From Arthrobacter sp. OAP107 (lineage in GTDB: Bacteria; Actinomycetota; Actinomycetes; Actinomycetales; Micrococcaceae), in the NCBI RefSeq assembly GCF_040546765.1, contig NZ_JBEPOK010000001.1, positions 558,001 to 622,000 on the forward strand: 64,000 nt of DNA. The letters run 5' to 3'. The notes under the pieces were generated by a model. The model made no database searches, was not told the origin of the DNA, and saw only the letters and a list, made by a program, of their open reading frames with translations. The position numbers were made by a program, and so were the translations under genes. Positions 24,437-33,851 of this stretch are shown in pieces. How positions within the stretch are numbered: the first letter of the stretch is position 1; every line of letters begins with the position of its first letter.

Positions 24437-25249
24437 CTACGTCAGGCGGACCTGCCGGTTCATGTCCTTGTACAGCAGGTAGCGGAACTCGCCCGGCCCG
24501 CCCGCGTAGCAGGCCTGCGGGCAGAAGGCACGCAGCCACATGAAGTCGCCGGCCTCCACCTCCACCCAGTCGTTGTTCAGGAGGTACATGGCCTTGCCCT
24601 CGAGCACGTACAGGCCGTGCTCCATGACATGGGTTTCCGGGAACGGGATCACACCGCCGGGCTGGAAGGTGACGATGTTGACCTGCATGTCGTGGGCCAG
24701 GTCGCTGGAGTCCGTGAAGCGGGTGGTCTTCCAGACGCCGTCGGTGTCGGGCATCGCGGTGGGCTCGACGTCTTTCTCATTGGTTACGAAGGACTTGGCT
24801 TCGTAACCCTCCAGCCGCTCGTAGGCCTTGCGGATCCAGTGGAAGGAGACGATGTCGTCCGAGACGTTCTCCACGCCCCACTCCGAGCCGGCGGCGAGGT
24901 AGGCGTAGCCGCCCTCCTCGAGGAGGTGCAGTTCGCCGTCGAGCGTCAGGTTAAGCTTGCCCTTGGTGACGAAGACAACGCCTTCAACACCTGCCTCGAA
25001 CTCCGCCTTCGGTGCGCCGCCGCCCGGGGCGATCTCGACGATCAGCTGGGAGAATGTGGTGGCGAACCCGGAAATGGGGCGGGCGATGATCCAGGAGCGG
25101 GTGTTCGAGAAGCCCGGCAGGTTGGACGTGACGATGTCGGTCAGGACGCCCTTGGGGATGACCGTGTAGGCCTCCTTGACGATGGCCCGTTCCGTGGTGA
25201 GGTGGGTCTGCGGCGGCAGGCCGCCCTGGGGATAGTAGTAGTTGCCCAT
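24437..25249 (-). CDS. allE: (S)-ureidoglycine aminohydrolase
   Basis: 270 residues, a bicupin of the YlbA/AllE family, which converts (S)-ureidoglycine to (S)-ureidoglycolate plus ammonia in allantoin breakdown. The head YYYPQGGLPPQTHLTTERA and the C-terminal cupin with PFPETHVMEHGLYVLEGKAMYLLNNDWVEVEAGDFMWLRAFCPQACYAGG are distinctive; His, Glu and His of ETHVMEHG are the metal ligands. Start 25249 gives a 6-base gap to AGGAG; the ATG one codon upstream is too close. It is the last gene of a four-gene operon with malic enzyme and malate synthase. Confidence 0.93.
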   Translation of the reverse strand: MGNYYYPQGGLPPQTHLTTERAIVKEAYTVIPKGVLTDIVTSNLPGFSNTRSWIIARPISGFATTFSQLIVEIAPGGGAPKAEFEAGVEGVVFVTKGKLNLTLDGELHLLEEGGYAYLAAGSEWGVENVSDDIVSFHWIRKAYERLEGYEAKSFVTNEKDVEPTAMPDTDGVWKTTRFTDSSDLAHDMQVNIVTFQPGGVIPFPETHVMEHGLYVLEGKAMYLLNNDWVEVEAGDFMWLRAFCPQACYAGGPGEFRYLLYKDMNRQVRLT

Positions 25250-25259
25250 CATTGGCTCC

Positions 25260-26534
25260 TTACTTCGAAGTGGATTGGGCCAGCCGCGGGTGGGCCAGGC
25301 CGGTGAGTTGCGGGAGTCCGACGCCGGCAAGCGCCAGCACCTCGTCGGCACCTGCCGCGCCGCACTGGACGCCGCGCAGCACAAACGCGGCAAGCGCGCG
25401 GGCCGTGGCCGGCTCGTCCATCACGCCGCCTTCCGTCTGCTCCACATAGTTCCGCAGACGGGCGGCCGCAGCCGGCAGGCCCTGGCGGTAGAAGGCATAC
25501 GTTGCCGCGAAACGGCTGGGCAGCTGGGCCGGGTGCAGGTCCCAGCCCTGATAGAAACCGCGCTCCAGGGAACGGCGCACCAGGCGGCCGTGCAGCTGCC
25601 AGGCGTTTTCCACGTTGTCGCCCACGGGAATGATGTTGGTGGAACCGTCGGACAGACGGATGCCGGTGCCCGCCACCGCCAGCTGCATGACCTCCTTGGC
25701 GAAGTCGGCCACCGGGTGCTCCATCGACTGGTACTCCGCCGAGATCTGCAGGGAAGCCGAATAGTCGTACGTGCCGTAGTGCAGGCCGCTGATCCGCCCG
25801 GGAACGGCGTGCGGCAGCTGTGCCACCGGCGACATTCCTTCGGGACCGAGAATGAGCTGCGGCGTCTCCACCTGCACCTCGAACCGGAGCCGGCCCGAGG
25901 GAAGTGAGTGGATCTCCTCGAGGCGGGAGACAGCGTAGTCCATCGCCTGGACCTGCGCCACGGTGGTGACCTTGGGCAGTGTCAGGACCAGGCCCTCGGG
26001 CAGTTCCCCCGCGGCGGCCAGGCCGGAGACGAACAGGTCCAGGGTGCGCAGCCCGCGGGCCCGCGTGGGGGCCTCGAAGCACTTGAACCGGATCCCTATG
26101 AACGGCGGCGCGGAGCCGGCGGAGACTGCGGCGGCCACGGCGGACGCCGCGGCAACAGCGGCGGCGTCCTCGGCGTCGTCGCCCCGGTCCCCGAACCCGT
26201 CCTCAAAGTCGAGCCGAAGGTCCTCGACCGGCTCGCTGCCCAACTTCGTCTCCACCCGCGAGGCGACTGCCTCGGCGAGCTCGGCGTCCTGGCCCAGCAG
26301 CGAACCGATCCGGGCCAGCCCGCCGTGCGCCGCCGCCGTCGCCAGCGCCTGGGTTCCCCAGTCGGCGGCGAGCGACGGCGTGAAACGGTCAGCGGGGACG
26401 TAAACGGTGTGGACTGGCTGGCGGGAGCCGTCGTCGCCCGGGTAGTTCTGCTCAAGCAGCCGGTCGGTGTCCGCCAGCTGCCCGTCGATCCTGGCCAGGT
26501 CGGCCGCCGTGAGCGATGTTTCGGGTACCGCCAT
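25260..26534 (-). CDS. DUF6986/HpcH-HpaI-like aldolase family protein
   Basis: 424 residues. The central barrel contains DLRLDFEDGFGDRGDD, LVLTLPKVTTVAQVQAMD, and FEVQVETPQLILGPEG, the layout of citrate-lyase beta/HpcH-HpaI aldolases. Gene context in ureide clusters suggests action on a C2/C3 acid such as glyoxylate, but no activity is proved. Its start is 3 bases after the malate synthase stop, and the allE start follows 10 bases after its own end, so translation is coupled in the operon. Confidence 0.82.
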   Translation of the reverse strand: MAVPETSLTAADLARIDGQLADTDRLLEQNYPGDDGSRQPVHTVYVPADRFTPSLAADWGTQALATAAAHGGLARIGSLLGQDAELAEAVASRVETKLGSEPVEDLRLDFEDGFGDRGDDAEDAAAVAAASAVAAAVSAGSAPPFIGIRFKCFEAPTRARGLRTLDLFVSGLAAAGELPEGLVLTLPKVTTVAQVQAMDYAVSRLEEIHSLPSGRLRFEVQVETPQLILGPEGMSPVAQLPHAVPGRISGLHYGTYDYSASLQISAEYQSMEHPVADFAKEVMQLAVAGTGIRLSDGSTNIIPVGDNVENAWQLHGRLVRRSLERGFYQGWDLHPAQLPSRFAATYAFYRQGLPAAAARLRNYVEQTEGGVMDEPATARALAAFVLRGVQCGAAGADEVLALAGVGLPQLTGLAHPRLAQSTSK

Positions 26535-26537
26535 GCC

Positions 26538-28136
<1,599 letters not shown>

Positions 28137-28159
28137 TGTGGGTCCTTTCCAGGGCTGAT

Positions 28160-29620
28160 TCAGGCGTTGGCGAGGGCTGCGTCCGCAGCTTCTTCTGTTG
28201 AGTCTTCCGCTGATGCGGCCGCGACGCCAGTACCCGCTGCGGCGTGCGCCGCGGCCGCGACTGCTGCCGCGACGTCGGCGGCCACGTGGGGATCGAAGAC
28301 GCTGGGGATGATGTAGCTGGCGTTGAGCTCGTCATCAGCAACCCGGTTGGCAATCGCCTCGGCGGCGGCCACCAGCATCTCCGGGGTGATGTCCGATGCC
28401 CCGGCGTCCAGCAGCCCGCGGAAGAAGCCCGGGAAGGCCAGGACGTTGTTGATCTGGTTCGGGAAGTCGCTGCGCCCGGTGGCCACGACGGCGGCGTGCT
28501 TGGAGGCCACGGTCGGGTCGATTTCCGGCGTCGGGTTGGCCATGGCGAAGACGATGGCGTCCTTGGCCATCGAGGCAACCTGTTCCTCGCCGATGACGTG
28601 CGGGGCGCTCACGCCGATGAACACGTCGGCGCCCTTGAGGGCCTCGTGCAGGGTTCCGTCGAACCCTTCCGCGTTGGTGTTCGCGGCAATCCAGGTGCGG
28701 TGCTCGTCGTCGTACTTCTCACCGGAGTGGATGGCGCCGGAGCGGCCGGCGGCGATGATGTGCTGCGCGCCCTGGGCCTTGAGGAGCTGGATAATAGCGG
28801 AGCCCGCGGCGCCGACACCGGAGACCACGATCCGGACGTCCGCGAGCTTCTTGCCCACCACGCGGAGGGCGTTGACCAGGGCGGCGAGCGTGACGATGGC
28901 GGTGCCGTGCTGGTCGTCGTGGAAGACCGGGATGTCCAGTTCCTCGCGGAGCCGGTTTTCGATTTCGAAGCAGCGCGGCGCGGCGATGTCCTCGAGGTTC
29001 ACGCCGCCGTAGACGGGAGCGAGGGCCTTGACGATCTTGATGATTTCCTCGGTGTCCTGGGTGTCCAGGCAGACCGGCCAGGCATCGACGTTGGCGAACT
29101 GCTTGAACAGCGCGGCCTTGCCCTCCATGACCGGAAGCGCGGCCGCGGGCCCGATGTTGCCGAGGCCCAGGACGGCAGAACCGTCGGTGACCACAGCGAT
29201 GGTGTTCCGCTTGACGGTCAGGTTCCGGGCGGCGTCGGGGTTTTCGGCGATGGCAAGGCAGACGCGGGCGACACCCGGGGTGTAGGCGCGGGAGAGATCG
29301 TCGCGGTTGCGCAGCGCCACCTTCGGGACCACCTCAAGCTTGCCGCCCAGGTGCATCAGGAAGGTGCGGTCCGAGACGTTGCGGACGGTGACGCCGTTGA
29401 GCGCGTTCAGCGCATCCTTCACGCGGTCCGCGTGGTCCTGGTCCGTGGTGTTGCAGGTGACGTCAACAACCAGGGTCTCGTGGTGGGACTCGGTGACGTC
29501 CAGTGCGGTGATCGCCGCGCCGGCCGCGCCGACGGCTGCCGCGAGCTCGCTGGTGGCCGTGAAGCTCGAGGGCGCCTCTACGCGCAGGGTGATTGAGTTT
29601 CCGGGGCTCGGGTTCGCCAT
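28160..29620 (-). CDS. NAD(P)-dependent malic enzyme with N-terminal ACT-like domain
   Basis: 486 residues. The first 85 residues form an ACT-like regulatory domain (ITLRVEAPSSFTATSELAAAVGAAGAAITALDV). The malic core shows SRAYTPGVARVCLAI, the NAD-binding VVSGVGAAGSAIIQLL, VFHDDQHGTAIVTLAALVNAL, and FAMANPTPEIDP. It turns malate into pyruvate and CO2. The C-terminal 45 residues are Ala-rich and probably flexible. It is the first gene of the aceB/allE operon; a 17-bp IclR-like site lies 53 bases upstream. The ribosome site is CAGGAGGACATTCA. Confidence 0.94.
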   Translation of the reverse strand: MANPSPGNSITLRVEAPSSFTATSELAAAVGAAGAAITALDVTESHHETLVVDVTCNTTDQDHADRVKDALNALNGVTVRNVSDRTFLMHLGGKLEVVPKVALRNRDDLSRAYTPGVARVCLAIAENPDAARNLTVKRNTIAVVTDGSAVLGLGNIGPAAALPVMEGKAALFKQFANVDAWPVCLDTQDTEEIIKIVKALAPVYGGVNLEDIAAPRCFEIENRLREELDIPVFHDDQHGTAIVTLAALVNALRVVGKKLADVRIVVSGVGAAGSAIIQLLKAQGAQHIIAAGRSGAIHSGEKYDDEHRTWIAANTNAEGFDGTLHEALKGADVFIGVSAPHVIGEEQVASMAKDAIVFAMANPTPEIDPTVASKHAAVVATGRSDFPNQINNVLAFPGFFRGLLDAGASDITPEMLVAAAEAIANRVADDELNASYIIPSVFDPHVAADVAAAVAAAAHAAAGTGVAAASAEDSTEEAADAALANA

Positions 29621-29672
29621 TGAATGTCCTCCTGGTCAGGCCCACCGTGCGGGTGGACTCTTCAGCTGAATG

Positions 29673-29689
29673 TTTTCGTATTATGGATA
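29673..29689. promoter_or_regulatory. IclR-type operator candidate, malic enzyme promoter
   Basis: TTTTCGTATTATGGATA matches a quasi-palindrome repeated before several metabolic genes in the window. It is 53 bases upstream of the malic enzyme start and shares TTTTCGTATTRTG with the aceE site at 50022. Confidence 0.6.
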
Positions 29690-29779
29690 TTATTATCTAC
29701 TTTATGGAAACACAAGCCCTTGTTGCTTCCATCGACGCGGCCCGCCACCGTGCTGTATCTTTGGCTGTCTAAGCAACTT

Positions 29780-29796
29780 TTTTCACGATGCGGATA
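29780..29796. promoter_or_regulatory. IclR-type operator candidate, iclR promoter
   Basis: TTTTCACGATGCGGATA, 37 bases before the iclR start codon, in the divergent gap with malic enzyme. The position suggests autoregulation. It has the same spacing and the same TTTTC/GGATA ends as the site at 29673. Confidence 0.6.
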
Positions 29797-29832
29797 AGAG
29801 TTGTCGTATTCGAGGCAACAGGAGAGTGCTAC

Positions 29833-30588
29833 ATGGCTGAGAAGGCCACCGGAGGCGTGCAGTCCGTTGAGCGCGTCTTTGAACTTTTGGAACTGATCAC
29901 GGACGCCGGCGGCGACGTGACGCTCAGTGAGCTCTCCTCCTCCACGGACCTGCCCCTGCCGACGATCCACCGGCTGCTGCGCACGCTCGTGGCGCTGGGT
30001 TACATCCGCCAGCTGCCCAACCGCCGCTACGCCCTCGGCCCGCGGCTGATCCGGCTCGGTGAGGGCGCGAACAAACAGCTCGGTGCCCTGGCCCGGCCGC
30101 AGCTGAAGTCCCTCGTGGACCGGCTGGGGGAGACGTCCAACATGGCCGTGCTGGATTCGGACATGGTGATTTACGTGGCCCAGGTGCCCTCGCTGCACTC
30201 GATGCGCATGTTCACCGAGGTGGGCCGCCGCGCCCACACGCACGACACCGGAGTGGGCAAGGCGATCCTGGCGCAGCTGGACGACGAGGTAGTGCGCGGC
30301 ATCGTGACCCGCACCGGCATGCCCACGCCCACGGCCAAGAGCATCGGCGACTTCGATTCCCTCATTGCCGACCTGAACCGGATCCGCGAACGCGGCTACT
30401 CGATCGACGAGGAGGAGCAGGAGCTCGGTGTGCGCTGCTTCGCCATGGCCGTGCCCAACGCTCCCACGCCCACCGCCATCTCCGTCTCCGGGCCCGTCTC
30501 CCGCGTGGACCAGGCCTTCGCCGACCGTGCCGTGCCGCTCCTCCGCGAAGCAGCCCAGGCCATATCGGACGAGCTCAACCAGAACTGA
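29833..30588 (+). CDS. IclR family transcriptional regulator (AllR-like)
   Basis: 251 residues from the ATG at 29833, preceded by CAGGAGAGTGCTAC. The N-terminal winged helix (about 5-65) starts GGVQSVERVFELLELI and has TLSELSSSTDLPLPTIHRLLRTLVALGYIRQ; the C-terminal IclR effector domain (about 80-245) contains GETSNMAVLDSDMVIYVAQVPS, THDTGVGKAILA and GYSIDEEEQELGVRCFAMAVPN. AllR of E. coli, a member of this family, senses glyoxylate and allantoin. Given its divergent position to the malic-enzyme/malate-synthase/allE operon and the repeated operator-like motif, it is the best candidate controller of the island. Confidence 0.94.
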   Translation: MAEKATGGVQSVERVFELLELITDAGGDVTLSELSSSTDLPLPTIHRLLRTLVALGYIRQLPNRRYALGPRLIRLGEGANKQLGALARPQLKSLVDRLGETSNMAVLDSDMVIYVAQVPSLHSMRMFTEVGRRAHTHDTGVGKAILAQLDDEVVRGIVTRTGMPTPTAKSIGDFDSLIADLNRIRERGYSIDEEEQELGVRCFAMAVPNAPTPTAISVSGPVSRVDQAFADRAVPLLREAAQAISDELNQN

Positions 30589-30620
30589 CACCTCCCCGCG
30601 TACGCACGAAGCCCGAACGT

Positions 30621-30663
30621 GCAGGTAATGCCCTCAAATCCCGGATTTGAGGGCATTACCTGC
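30621..30663. terminator. Perfect 20-bp inverted repeat between convergent genes
   Basis: Arms 30621-30640 and 30644-30663 are exact complements around a 3-base loop (CCG), beginning GCAGGTAATGCCCTC. Between iclR and the NCS2 permease, which converge, it can stop transcription from both sides. The flanking bases also pair (CGAAC...GTTCG). Confidence 0.8.
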
Positions 30664-30686
30664 TTGTTCGCGCTTAACCAGCGGGC

Positions 30687-32168
30687 CTAATGCTCCGAGT
30701 TGGTCGACGCCTCGATGGGGACTTCCTTGCCGTCGCAGTCGATCAGCTTCCCGCCTTCGAAGCGGTCGCCGTCGGCCAGGCATTTCAGCTCCTCCTCCTT
30801 GACCACCCGTCCGGTGCCCGCCACGAACACTGACTGGTTGTCCGAGTTGCCCGCTTTGAGGTGGTTGAAGAGCAGGTTCAGCAGGATGGCCATGACCGCT
30901 GCCGAGCTGATGCCGGAGTGGAAGATGGTGCTGAACCAGGACGGGAACTGGTCGTAGAACGCCGGCGCGGCGATCGGGATCATTCCGAAGCCGATGGATG
31001 CGGCAACGATGATCAGGTTCATGTTGTTGCGGTACTCCACCTTGGAGAGTGTGCGGATGCCGCTGGCGGCGACAGTTCCAAAGAGTACGACGCCGGCCCC
31101 GCCCAGGACGGGCGTGGGCACCGCTGCCACCACCCGGCCAAGAACCGGAAGCAGGCCAAGGATGACCAGGATGAGGCCGCCGGCGCTGACGACGAACCGG
31201 CTCTTGACGCCGGTGATGGCCACGAGGCCAACGTTCTGGGCGAAGGCGCTCTGGGTGAAGGAGTTGAACAGCGGGGAGATGGCGCTGGAGAGCATGTCAG
31301 CCCGGAGGCCGTCGCCGATCCGCTTGGAGTCGACCTTGGTGCCCACGATCTCACCCACAGCGATGATGTCCGCGGAGGTCTCCGTGAGCGTCACCAGGAT
31401 GACGATCAGCATGGAGATGATGGCCGCGATCTCGAACGTCGGCGGACCGAAGGCGAACGGGGTGGGGAACGCGACGATCTCGCCGGTGCCCACCTTGGAG
31501 AAGTCAGCCATGCCGAACGCGAGGGCGATCAGCGTGCCGAGGACCATCGCGAGCAGGATGGACAGCCGGGAGATGGCGGCGTTGCCCACCTTGCTCAGCA
31601 GCAGGACGATCGCCATCGTGGCGGCGGCCAGGCCGATGTTGGCCATGCTGCCGTAGTTGGGGGCTGCCTTGTTGCCGCCCATGGCCCAGTTGGCGGTCAC
31701 GGGCATCAGCGTCAGGCCGATGGTGGTGATCACCGTGCCCGTGACGACCGGCGGGAAGAACTTGATGATCTTGGAGAACAGCGGGGTGATGAGCAGGCCG
31801 ATCAGCGAGGCCGCTATCACGGAGCCGAAGACCGCCTGGATGCCGCCGCCCCCGTGGACGATCGCCACCATCGTTGAGACGCCGGCGAAGGAGACGCCCT
31901 GGACGAGCGGGAGCTGGGAGCCGAAGAAGCGGAATCCGACGGTCTGGAGGATGGTGGCGAGGCCGCCGACGAAGAGGCAGGCTGCGATCAGCAGGCCGAT
32001 GTCCTGGGATGACATGCCGGCCGCGGCGCCGATGATCAGGGGCGGGGCGATGATGCCGCCGTACATGGTGAGGACGTGCTGGAACCCGTAGGCGAAAGTG
32101 CTGCCGATCGAGAGGCGCTGGTCTTCCGGGCGGGTTGCCGCTGGGCGGCTTTTCTTGGTGATGTTCAT
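30687..32168 (-). CDS. NCS2 family xanthine/urate permease
   Basis: 493 residues with about 12-14 hydrophobic helices. The NCS2 (uracil/xanthine permease) signature is read from GFQHVLTMYGGIIAPPLIIGAAAG, LPLVQGVSFAGV, FPPVVTGTVITTIGLTLMPVTANWAMGG and the substrate-binding TLTETSADIIAVGEIVG to FTQSAFAQNVGLVAITGVKSRFV. The last 50 residues are a soluble tail. Beside uricase, it most likely imports urate or xanthine with protons. Its leader has duplicated sequence blocks and an upstream 7-codon frame overlapping the start (ATGA). Confidence 0.93.
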   Translation of the reverse strand: MNITKKSRPAATRPEDQRLSIGSTFAYGFQHVLTMYGGIIAPPLIIGAAAGMSSQDIGLLIAACLFVGGLATILQTVGFRFFGSQLPLVQGVSFAGVSTMVAIVHGGGGIQAVFGSVIAASLIGLLITPLFSKIIKFFPPVVTGTVITTIGLTLMPVTANWAMGGNKAAPNYGSMANIGLAAATMAIVLLLSKVGNAAISRLSILLAMVLGTLIALAFGMADFSKVGTGEIVAFPTPFAFGPPTFEIAAIISMLIVILVTLTETSADIIAVGEIVGTKVDSKRIGDGLRADMLSSAISPLFNSFTQSAFAQNVGLVAITGVKSRFVVSAGGLILVILGLLPVLGRVVAAVPTPVLGGAGVVLFGTVAASGIRTLSKVEYRNNMNLIIVAASIGFGMIPIAAPAFYDQFPSWFSTIFHSGISSAAVMAILLNLLFNHLKAGNSDNQSVFVAGTGRVVKEEELKCLADGDRFEGGKLIDCDGKEVPIEASTNSEH

Positions 32169-32229
32169 GGCAGACTTTCTTGGTTCATGGCAGACGCCTT
32201 CGTCTGGCTAACAATGTCTGGCTAACAAT
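32164..32229. repeat. Paired direct repeats in the permease leader
   Basis: TTCATGGCAGAC occurs at 32164-32175 and 32184-32195, and GTCTGGCTAACAAT is repeated head to tail at 32202-32215 and 32216-32229. CAGACGccttCGTCTG at 32191-32206 is a perfect hairpin between the two blocks. The first repeat includes the permease start codon, so the start region itself has been duplicated. Confidence 0.8.
32165..32188 (-). CDS. Seven-codon upstream frame overlapping the permease start
   Basis: The duplicated start copy gives ATG at 32188 and the frame MNQESLP, whose TGA overlaps the permease ATG as ATGA. No clear ribosome site precedes it. It may be an accident of the duplication or a coupling leader. 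Confidence 0.25.
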   Translation of the reverse strand: MNQESLP

Positions 32230-32317
32230 TTGAATCGTGTAGTGGCCTCGTGCCGGGACCGTGGGTAGCGGCAGGGGGGACTAAGAGTTTTTGTCCGGAA
32301 CCGGTGTGGTTGCGGGG

Positions 32318-32362
32318 GCCGGCGGGCCCGCGGGGGCCTTGCTTGTCCGCGGGCCTGCCGGC
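32318..32362 (-). terminator. GC-rich hairpin at the 3' end of uricase
   Basis: A 16-base arm at 32318-32333 pairs with 32347-32362 with one mismatch and a 13-base loop, directly after the uricase stop codon. There is no run of T close behind it, so it may be a weak terminator or an mRNA-stabilising end between uricase and the permease. Confidence 0.5.
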
Positions 32363-32368
32363 TGGGGT

Positions 32369-33277
32369 TTAGCAGAAGCCGGCGATGCCCGACCAGGCGG
32401 CGTCGGCTGCTTCGGCGTCGTCGCGCAGGACGGTGGCCTCGATGAGTCCGTACGGGCGGTCAGCGGCGTAGAAGACCTCGTTCGGGTTGTCGAGTCCGAA
32501 CGGCGAGAGGTCCACGAGGAAGTGGTGCTTGTTGGGCATCGAGAACTTGATTTCCTCGATCTCGCTGTGCGCTTCCAGGACCTTGGCGCCCATGTCGAAC
32601 AGGGTCTGCTGCAGGGCGTGGGAGTACTTCTCGGTGAAGCCTTCAAGCAGGAGGCTCTTGACGTCCTCGTAGCTCTTGTTGAAGTCCAGCGAGTTGAAGT
32701 CCGTGCCGGCCTTGAAGCGCCAGCGGGCCGAGACGTCGGTGGCCAGGATGCGGTCGGTGGTCTCCGGCAAGGTGGTGTACTTGTCCTTCGGGTAGCCGAC
32801 GAAGCCGGACTGCGTGGACTTCAGGACGGTCAGGTCCTTGAGTCCGGAGATCAGGTGGGTGGCGGCGCCGTCGCGGACCAGGACGGCGGTGCGGACTTCC
32901 TGGCCCTTGCGGACGAAGGAGTGGTCATGGGCGCTGCCGTGCGCCTGGATGCGCTCCCAGGCGTAGGACTCCGCTTCCCAGCGGCCGCCGGTAACCCAGT
33001 CAAAGCTGGAGGTGAAGTGCTCACCGAGGCGGAGCAGGAAAGCCTCCGGGGAGCCGACCCCTTCCCGGGCGAAGGCGTAGATGGTGTTCTTCTGGGTGTC
33101 GGTGGCCACCACGTGGGCGTTGTCGCCTTCGAGGTGGGCGGCTTCGAAGTCGCCGCGGAGCTGCGAGGTGACGTTCAGGTCCTCGATCTCGTGCCGGTCG
33201 GTGTCGCGGGTGATCTTGACGACGCGGACTTCGGCTTTGCCGTACTGGTTGTGGCCGAGGACGATCTTGTTGCTCAT
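32369..33277 (-). CDS. pucL: Factor-independent urate hydroxylase (uricase)
   Basis: 302 residues of the cofactor-free uricase family, which oxidises urate to 5-hydroxyisourate with O2. Typical are the head NKIVLGHNQYGKAEVRVVKITRD, the conserved DNAHVVATDTQKNTIYAFAREG with the catalytic-region Thr, LTVLKSTQSGFVGYPKDKYTTLPETTDRI, and MPNKHHFLVDLSPFGLDNPNEVF near the end. It lacks the fused OHCU decarboxylase domain found in Bacillus PucL. The enzymes for the next two steps (HIU hydrolase, OHCU decarboxylase) are not in the window. A structured leader with a terminator hairpin lies upstream. Confidence 0.96.
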   Translation of the reverse strand: MSNKIVLGHNQYGKAEVRVVKITRDTDRHEIEDLNVTSQLRGDFEAAHLEGDNAHVVATDTQKNTIYAFAREGVGSPEAFLLRLGEHFTSSFDWVTGGRWEAESYAWERIQAHGSAHDHSFVRKGQEVRTAVLVRDGAATHLISGLKDLTVLKSTQSGFVGYPKDKYTTLPETTDRILATDVSARWRFKAGTDFNSLDFNKSYEDVKSLLLEGFTEKYSHALQQTLFDMGAKVLEAHSEIEEIKFSMPNKHHFLVDLSPFGLDNPNEVFYAADRPYGLIEATVLRDDAEAADAAWSGIAGFC

Positions 33278-33470
33278 GGTCTGTTCCCAACTTCCGGTAT
33301 GTGGAACGAAGGTCCCACATAGAAATTAAGTGCGTGTTTCCCACGCGTTTCTGTGGCGTCGACCCAAACAAAAAATGAGCCGACATCAGTTGTGATGCCA
33401 GCTCATTACGACCCTGCCTGCTGCTCCCAGGTTACGTGACGTGCGCCACGAATTGCCTTCAAGCCTAGCG
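33278..33470 (-). ncRNA. Structured 5' leader of uricase (candidate attenuator)
   Basis: Reading toward pucL on the minus strand, a possible -10 TAGGCT (near 33464) is followed by a 14-bp stem with CAAC loop (33375-33406, two G-U pairs) ending in a T-run, then a GCGTG/CACGC hairpin (33332-33346), then CCACATA/TATGTGG (33298-33321) close to the start codon. A terminator inside the leader of the gene, plus further hairpins near the start, is what a riboswitch or attenuator would look like. No known riboswitch class was recognised. Upstream at 33491-33516, TCACAAA is inverted as TTTGTGA. Confidence 0.45.
33370..33406 (-). terminator. Intrinsic terminator hairpin inside the uricase leader
   Basis: On the minus strand ATGAGCTGGCATCA pairs with TGATGTCGGCTCAT around CAAC, followed by a run of T (33370-33375). 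It would stop transcription about 95 bases before the uricase start unless an alternative fold forms. Confidence 0.75.
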
Positions 33471-33596
33471 CAGCATTCCGGTGGTGTACATCACAAATTC
33501 AAAAAACCCTTTGTGACCGACGACGGCGGGCGGCCGGGTGGAAGGGTCTTGACGCCACCCGCCGGGGATCCGTAAGATTTCACGCATCAAAAACTA

Positions 33597-33613
33597 ATTT
33601 CCGCTTAGCGAAA
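33597..33613. promoter_or_regulatory. Weaker copy of the IclR-type operator
   Basis: ATTTCCGCTTAGCGAAA fits the recurring 17-bp pattern except at position 13. With flanks it reads AATTTC...GAAATT. It lies 38 bases before the 56-codon ORF at 33652. Confidence 0.4.
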
Positions 33614-33651
33614 TTCCTGAGCGGATCAGCGCAAGAAACGAGGAGGAACAG

Positions 33652-33822
33652 ATGGACTCGCAGGATACGAACAACGTCGCGGAATTCCCCGCACCCGGCC
33701 AGGAGCTGTACCTGCCGTTTGGCGCCACGGATCCCGACTTTTACATCCCGGCCGACTGCGACCGCCGCTCCGGCGGCCTGTCACGGTGGCTGCGGGCACT
33801 TCCGGTCTTCGGCCGGCGGTAA
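33652..33822 (+). CDS. 56-residue protein, unknown
   Basis: ATG at 33652 follows GAGGAGGAACAG, one of the best ribosome sites in the window. The peptide begins MDSQDTNNVAEFPAPGQ, has an aromatic/acidic middle (LYLPFGATDPDFYIPADCD) and ends in a basic, tryptophan-containing helix (SRWLRALPVFGRR). No hydrophobic signal. An operator-like palindrome lies 38 bases upstream. The gene sits between uricase and ligD, divergent from the first. Function unknown. Confidence 0.65.
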   Translation: MDSQDTNNVAEFPAPGQELYLPFGATDPDFYIPADCDRRSGGLSRWLRALPVFGRR

Positions 33823-33851
33823 CTGCCCCCTCAGGACCCCGCGCGCCCCGG

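Noticed and set aside
32164..32229. CRISPR-like repeat array
   Set aside because: Only two copies of each of two different short repeats, no spacers of regular length and no cas genes.
33370..33406. Purine (guanine/adenine) riboswitch in front of uricase
   Set aside because: The conserved core of that class (two hairpin loops and J2/3) is not visible; only a terminator and simple hairpins can be supported.
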